From assembly GCF_030068475.1 (NCBI RefSeq), contig NZ_JAQOSP010000116.1:124001-188000 (forward strand): DNA of 64,000 nt. Reading direction: 5' to 3'. This document shows, in pieces, positions 59,504-64,000 of this stretch. The DNA is from Roseofilum acuticapitatum BLCC-M154 (GTDB taxonomy: Bacteria; Cyanobacteriota; Cyanobacteriia; Cyanobacteriales; Desertifilaceae). The position numbers and the translations under genes were made by a program. The stretch's first letter is position 1. Each line of letters opens with the position of its first letter. The notes under the pieces were generated by a model. It worked only from the letters and a program-made list of their open reading frames with translations, ran no database searches and was not told the origin of the DNA.

Positions 59504-61894
59504 ATGGTTTTATCAGATCGACAGTCACAAGAAAAACGATCTCAAACTTCTTCTGAGCAGAGAATAGAATCAGCTCTGGAGCAGGAGAACCTCTTTAATT
59601 GGTTGAATCCGGATCAGCCCATCATAGAAAGAGAAGGAGAACGTCAAAGACCAACGACTGCCGTTAAATCTGAAACTCCAGACTCCCCTAAAGGCTTGGA
59701 GCATACCCTGGATTTATTGTCCAATTTGCTCCTCGATCCCCAACCTGAAACCCGATCGCCATCTGAATTTTCCGGAGAACATTTACCCCCTTTAGTCTTA
59801 AAAGCAGAATTGGAGGAAAACACAACTTCCCCCAATTCTGACCTTTCTGCGGCTCTCCCCTCTACCCCAATCACTGAACCGAGTCATCAACCGCAGCAAA
59901 AAATCACTCCAGAAGTCGATCGCTCTCTTGATGCTCTACAAAGCTTATTATTGCCCTCAGAAACTCCAGAGTCTCGCTCCTCCATAGCCAAATCTCGCCC
60001 CTCAGATCGAGCCTCTAATCTGGCGACCTTAAATCATTCATCAAATCTGAGTCTAGAAGAGCGCCTCAACCAACTCGAACAACAAACGGCATTGATCAAT
60101 CCCCTCATGCCCTTAATTTCTGAACTCTTAGGATTTGATTTAACCGTTTCTCACGAGCAAAGTATTCGCGTCTTAACCCCCATCATTGACAAAATCATTC
60201 AAAATCGGGCCCAAGAGGATGCCGAAGCCATGAGTGGGGTATTCGCCGATTTAATTCCGGCTGCCATTGCCGAAGAAATCCGGCGATCGCCCCGGCAAGT
60301 CGCCAAAGCCTTAGCTCCAGAAGTCAGCCTCGCCATTGAAGAACAGATTCGGATTGACCGCCATGCGATCGCCAGAGCTATCGGCCCAGAAATGGGCCCC
60401 GCCATTAAAGCGCAAATCGAATGCGAACGAGATTCCATGGTTGATGCCCTCTATCCCGTCATCGGCAACACCATTGCCAAATACATGAATGATGTCATTC
60501 AATCCATCAACCAGAAAGTCGAAAGCGCCCTCACCTTAAAAGGCGTTCAACGCAAAATCAAAGCCAAAATCCGAGGCGTTTCCGAGGCCGAGCTGATCTT
60601 TCAAGAATCCATGCCCTTTAGTGTGCGGGCCATTTTCCTGATTCATAAAGCCTCCGGTCTCGTCATCAGTGAATATCAACCCTCAGAAGAAAACCGCCTA
60701 GAATCAGACATGCTTGCCGGAATGCTCACCGCCATTCGCAGCTTTGTGAATGACTGCATCTCTTCCGATCAATTTGCTTCAGAACTCAACGAAATTGAAT
60801 ATGATGATTGTAAAATCATGCTAGAAGTCGCCGGTTATTCCTATCTAGCCGTCATCATTAAAGGAGAACCCTCTAAAGCCTTTATCCAAGACATCAAAAA
60901 CACCTACTCATTCCTCCTACAAAAATTTGGCGAACCCATTAGCGAATTTGATGGAGACCCCAGCACCATCCCCAATCAAATTCCAGACGAGTTAGAAAAA
61001 CTCTTTACCCAAAGCGAGAAAAAACAAGATGACGAGTTTCCCTGGGCATTAACGATCCTAATCCTAGGCATAATTGGAGCCATTTCTATTCCTTGGATAT
61101 GGACATCTCACCAATGGCATCAAGAACGCAGCCTAGAAGTCCAAACTCGTCAAGCCCTACTCTCCTCTCCCGAACTGTCAGTTTATGCTATTACCCCTGA
61201 TGTTAATCGGCAAACCCTGCAATTAAAAGGGCGAGTACCCAATGAGTATCTACGCTTAAAAGCAGGGGAAATTGTCTCAGAAATTGCCCCAGATTTAACC
61301 CTGGATAATGACATTGTAGCGGTCAACTTACCTCCCGATCTAGACGCAGCCGCCACAGAAGTCAACCGGATTATTCAAGTGCTAAATCAACTCGATGGAG
61401 TGAGCATTAACGCCACCTATGACCAAGGTAATGTCACCGTTGCCGGGACTGTGATTGAAGTTGAAGATCTCCAAAAAATTCTTGATTCCTTAGAGGGAAT
61501 TACGGGAGTCAGCAGCGTCTTTAGCCGCATTCAACTACAATCCTCCCCATTAGAGATGAAATTTTACTTTGAATCCGGCTCAGACAAACTCCATCCAGCC
61601 GATCTGGCTGAAGGAATTCCGAAAATTGCCCAATTTTTAAACCAGTATCCAGAATTTGATTTAATGATTACAGGACATAGCGATAAAATTGGAGGATGGG
61701 GAGAAAATCAAAAACTCTCTTGGGAACGGGCACAAGCGGTCAAACTTGCCCTACAACAGCAAGGTATTCCAGTCCAGCGTCTGAAAATCCAAGGAACCAC
61801 GGAACCCCCACCAGGGATCGCCTCGACGGATGCTCTGGCTTTAAGTCGCTGCGTCCGGTTCGAGTTATTTCGTCCGATTAAAGTAGGAAATTAA
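59504..61894 (+). CDS. OmpA-type membrane protein with N-terminal GTPase-partner-like domain
   Basis: A 796-residue protein. Residues 1-185 are disordered and acidic. Residues 200-345 are helical with repeated motifs (LAPEVSLAIEEQIR, IGPEMGPAIKAQIE). Residues 372-475 form an alpha/beta domain (SVRAIFLIHKASGLVISEY, then IMLEVAGYSYLAVIIKGE) with a longin/roadblock-like look. One membrane helix lies at 514-533, BON-like units at about 550-680, and an OmpA domain at 685-795 (YFESGSDKLHPADLAEGIPK, ITGHSDKIGG) that can bind peptidoglycan. The membrane helix puts the first part in the cytoplasm, next to the GTPase encoded one base downstream. Confidence 0.8.
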   Translation: MVLSDRQSQEKRSQTSSEQRIESALEQENLFNWLNPDQPIIEREGERQRPTTAVKSETPDSPKGLEHTLDLLSNLLLDPQPETRSPSEFSGEHLPPLVLKAELEENTTSPNSDLSAALPSTPITEPSHQPQQKITPEVDRSLDALQSLLLPSETPESRSSIAKSRPSDRASNLATLNHSSNLSLEERLNQLEQQTALINPLMPLISELLGFDLTVSHEQSIRVLTPIIDKIIQNRAQEDAEAMSGVFADLIPAAIAEEIRRSPRQVAKALAPEVSLAIEEQIRIDRHAIARAIGPEMGPAIKAQIECERDSMVDALYPVIGNTIAKYMNDVIQSINQKVESALTLKGVQRKIKAKIRGVSEAELIFQESMPFSVRAIFLIHKASGLVISEYQPSEENRLESDMLAGMLTAIRSFVNDCISSDQFASELNEIEYDDCKIMLEVAGYSYLAVIIKGEPSKAFIQDIKNTYSFLLQKFGEPISEFDGDPSTIPNQIPDELEKLFTQSEKKQDDEFPWALTILILGIIGAISIPWIWTSHQWHQERSLEVQTRQALLSSPELSVYAITPDVNRQTLQLKGRVPNEYLRLKAGEIVSEIAPDLTLDNDIVAVNLPPDLDAAATEVNRIIQVLNQLDGVSINATYDQGNVTVAGTVIEVEDLQKILDSLEGITGVSSVFSRIQLQSSPLEMKFYFESGSDKLHPADLAEGIPKIAQFLNQYPEFDLMITGHSDKIGGWGENQKLSWERAQAVKLALQQQGIPVQRLKIQGTTEPPPGIASTDALALSRCVRFELFRPIKVGN

Positions 61895-61895
61895 A

Positions 61896-62411
61896 ATGGC
61901 TAAGATTTCTAAGAAAATTTGCATGGTTGGGGATTTCAGTGTCGGTAAAACCAGTTTGATCCGTCGGTTTGTTGATGGTCAATTTGATGACAAGTATCTA
62001 TCTACGGTGGGTGTAAAAATTTCCCGTAAGGATGTGGCACTTCCAGAAGGCTCAGAGTTACAATTATTGATCTGGGATATTGAAGGGCAAACCAAATTTA
62101 AGGCGATCGCCCCCAGTTATCTCCAAGGAGCCAAAGGAGCCATTATTGTTGCCGATGTCAGTCGGGAAGAAACCTTGGGCAATATCATTAATCATTTGGA
62201 GTTATTTAGTAAAGTCAATCCCAAAGGTAAAATGGCGATCGCCCTCAACAAAGCTGACTTAGTAGACGAGCAAAAGCTAGAAGCCCTCTTAAAACACCAT
62301 CAATACCCAGAGCAACCCGTGATCAAAACCTATGGCACTTCAGCCAAAAGTGGAGATAATGTTAATCAACTCTTCCAAGATCTAGCTGAGACAATTCTGG
62401 CGATCAAGTAA
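61896..62411 (+). CDS. Rab/Ras-like small GTPase
   Basis: A 171-residue GTPase. G1 is GDFSVGKTS (12-20), G2 Thr37 in YLSTVGV, G3 WDIEGQ with Gln65 in the Ras catalytic position, G4 NKAD (118-121) and G5 TSAK (148-151). The C-terminus has no prenylation cysteines. Bacterial Ras-like GTPases include the MglA and Rup types; the retained Gln and Rab-like F/KT core place it near the latter, but this is not certain. It follows the OmpA-type gene by one base and precedes the phosphatase gene by three, so the three act together. Confidence 0.9.
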   Translation: MAKISKKICMVGDFSVGKTSLIRRFVDGQFDDKYLSTVGVKISRKDVALPEGSELQLLIWDIEGQTKFKAIAPSYLQGAKGAIIVADVSREETLGNIINHLELFSKVNPKGKMAIALNKADLVDEQKLEALLKHHQYPEQPVIKTYGTSAKSGDNVNQLFQDLAETILAIK

Positions 62412-62414
62412 TTC

Positions 62415-63662
62415 ATGTGTCAACTGATTGTTCCCCATCACATTGAATATTTGCTTTTAGACCAAGATTTAATCATCCAGGACTATTCTATGGGTGCAGA
62501 GCGGCTCGTTGGAGAAGAGATGACTTTAAGGAAGGGGGAACTGTTAGATCAGTATTTTCCTGAAACTGTAGGTCTAGAAGATATCTTAACATCCGTTCTG
62601 ACTGGAGAACTCGATAGCTTTGATATCAAGGCGATCGCCCGTTCTCCAAATCCAGATAGTCAGTTGTACATCGACCTCTATTTTATTCCCGACCCCAACC
62701 CTAGGGAGGATCAGCGTCTCATTTTATTCCTAGAAGACGTGACAGCACAGATGGAATTAGAGCAGAGGTTAGTACAAGCAACCAATGAAAACGCGATCGT
62801 CATCCATCGACTCCAAGAAAAAACCACAGAATTAGCAGCAGCTAACCAAGAAATCGATCACCTCAATCAACAACTTAAATCAGAAAATATACGGCTCTCC
62901 GCAGAATTAGAAATTCTCCAGGAAATGCAGCAATTAATTCTGCCTAAACCCGAAGATTTAGCCAGTATCCAGGAACTCGATATTTCTGGATATATGCAAC
63001 CGGCTGATGAAGTGGGAGGTGACTATTATGATGTCATCTGTATGGATGGAGTCATAACCATTGCCATTGGTGACGTTACCGGCCATGGCTTAGAAAGCGG
63101 AATCCTCATGCTCATGACCCAAACCGCAGTCGTGACTTTAAAAGAGATCAAAGAACATGACCCCATCCGTTTTTTAGACCTGCTCAACCGCACGATTTAC
63201 AACAATGTGCAACGCATGAAAATAGATAAAAATTTAACATTGTCGATTTTAAATTATGCAGACGGTCAATTAACGGTAAGTGGTCAACACGAAGAAATCA
63301 TTGTTGTGCGTCAAGGGGGCAAGATTGAACGGATTGATACCATGGATTTGGGTTTACCGATTGGTCTAGATCACAACATTTCTGAGTTTATTAGTTATAC
63401 TAGAGTGGAATTAAATTCAGGGGATGGAATTGTCCTCTACACGGATGGGATTACTGAAGCTAGAAATGGGAGCAATCAGCGCTATGGTATAGAACAGTTA
63501 TGTCAAATCATTAGCCAAAACTGGCACTATAACTCCCATCAAATTCAAGAAGCGGTTATTAAAGATTTGCAGCAGTTTATTGGAGAAGAAAAAGTATGGG
63601 ATGATATTACCCTAGTCGTTTTGAAACAAAATTTTGGGTATAATTTCTTAGATAAAAACTAA
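62415..63662 (+). CDS. PP2C-type (SpoIIE/RsbU) phosphatase with PAS-like sensor
   Basis: A 415-residue regulator. Residues 1-115 are PAS-like (LDQDLIIQDYSMGAERLVGE); 112-190 a coiled coil; 195-412 the SpoIIE phosphatase domain with metal-binding motifs EVGGDYYDV, IGDVTGHGLESG, GDGIVLYTDGITEARN and WDDITLVVL. Such enzymes dephosphorylate STAS-domain antagonists in partner switching. A GTPase gene lies upstream and an ATPase-like gene downstream, so the output may be tied to both. Confidence 0.9.
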   Translation: MCQLIVPHHIEYLLLDQDLIIQDYSMGAERLVGEEMTLRKGELLDQYFPETVGLEDILTSVLTGELDSFDIKAIARSPNPDSQLYIDLYFIPDPNPREDQRLILFLEDVTAQMELEQRLVQATNENAIVIHRLQEKTTELAAANQEIDHLNQQLKSENIRLSAELEILQEMQQLILPKPEDLASIQELDISGYMQPADEVGGDYYDVICMDGVITIAIGDVTGHGLESGILMLMTQTAVVTLKEIKEHDPIRFLDLLNRTIYNNVQRMKIDKNLTLSILNYADGQLTVSGQHEEIIVVRQGGKIERIDTMDLGLPIGLDHNISEFISYTRVELNSGDGIVLYTDGITEARNGSNQRYGIEQLCQIISQNWHYNSHQIQEAVIKDLQQFIGEEKVWDDITLVVLKQNFGYNFLDKN

Positions 63663-63735
63663 GGTCACTTTTCTTGTATGTTTACTGATTAAAACAGTCA
63701 CCCTATTTACAACTCAGTCTATTTAGATTCGGGAT

Positions 63736-64000
63736 ATGGAAAAAATTTTAGGCGATTTTATTAAAGAATTTCCCCCAGAACATGATTCTTTAGAATTAAC
63801 CTTTACTCCCAGTTCACAACCCCTACAAAAAAGATGGAAAAATAATCGCTTATCTGCTTACTTTTTAGCCGAATATTTTTCTAGCTTTTTGCCTTTAGAT
63901 GACGATCAACGTCGGCTCGAAGAAAGCAAAGCTTCTGTCAGTTATATTGCTAACGAACTTCTCGAAAATGCCATTAAGTTTCATGACCCATTTGTGAACA
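63736..64000 (+). CDS. HATPase-like (anti-sigma/serine kinase type) protein, 3' end missing
   Basis: At least 88 codons, cut by the window end. The segment SVSYIANELLENAIKFHDP is the N-box of GHKL ATPases, as in histidine kinases and anti-sigma kinases. The N-terminal part (FIKEFPPEHDSLELTFTP) is unfamiliar. Located 73 bp after the PP2C phosphatase gene, it fits the serine-kinase position in a partner-switching module, which is inference. Confidence 0.65.
   Translation, partial: MEKILGDFIKEFPPEHDSLELTFTPSSQPLQKRWKNNRLSAYFLAEYFSSFLPLDDDQRRLEESKASVSYIANELLENAIKFHDPFVN

Overview
The window comes from a cyanobacterium, probably a filamentous one. The evidence is the HIP1 octamer GCGATCGC scattered through most of the sequence, heptanucleotide tandem repeats at many gene ends, an RRM RNA-binding protein, a TxlA-type thioredoxin, an AMIN-domain pilus secretin, a PEP-CTERM protein, and cyanobacterial families such as XisI and Uma2. 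Gene order is mosaic: housekeeping genes alternate with toxin-antitoxin scraps, nuclease families and small repeat elements.

Layout. 1-8.0 kb: end of moaE, small unknown genes, an S66 LD-carboxypeptidase, an RRM protein, tRNA-Leu(UAG), a PEP-CTERM protein, a PLP aminotransferase and a thioredoxin. 8.2-18.5 kb: accessory region. Two related blocks (hicB pieces, DUF433, an Rpn-like nuclease gene), at 9.17-11.62 and 16.46-18.39 kb, stand in direct orientation around a five-gene cassette (11.8-16.5 kb). The cassette encodes a helical protein, a two-helix membrane protein, an FtsK/HerA-type ATPase, a 71-residue helical protein and a GIY-YIG nuclease. It is the best candidate here for an undescribed system. 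18.5-29.6 kb: Uma2, prfB with its programmed frameshift, a GH57 glycosidase, an FAD monooxygenase, a Crp-type regulator, a Ser/Thr kinase, a NarL-type regulator, exonuclease III and two more Rpn-like genes, one broken by a small palindromic insertion.

29.7-41.6 kb: two overlapping cNMP-binding proteins, a second GIY-YIG protein, an acetyltransferase, a DUF6887/DUF6888-like pair, a GT39-type membrane glycosyltransferase, a convergent restriction-modification pair, a LysM/M23 peptidase whose N-terminus carries a 30-bp repeat, an ABC-F ATPase and a pentapeptide protein. 41.6-52.5 kb: a 37-bp repeat array, a ROK kinase, pilQ with a seven-unit repeat inside the secretin domain, a betaine-type binding lipoprotein, a DUF362 protein, a TPR protein and a radical SAM protein. 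52.5-64 kb: an SRPBCC protein, scpB, an ABC ATPase, an mntA-hepT locus split by a tnpB-only IS, txlA, recF, and an operon of coiled-coil protein, OmpA-type envelope protein, Rab-like GTPase, PP2C phosphatase and an ATPase-like gene cut by the window end.

Short repeats are a strong theme. Family A (about 150 bp, three copies) and family B (128-166 bp, three copies plus a derived array) have terminal inverted repeats like MITEs. Family B has also jumped into a third inverted-repeat element. Many stop codons and start regions lie in, or next to, such repeats.
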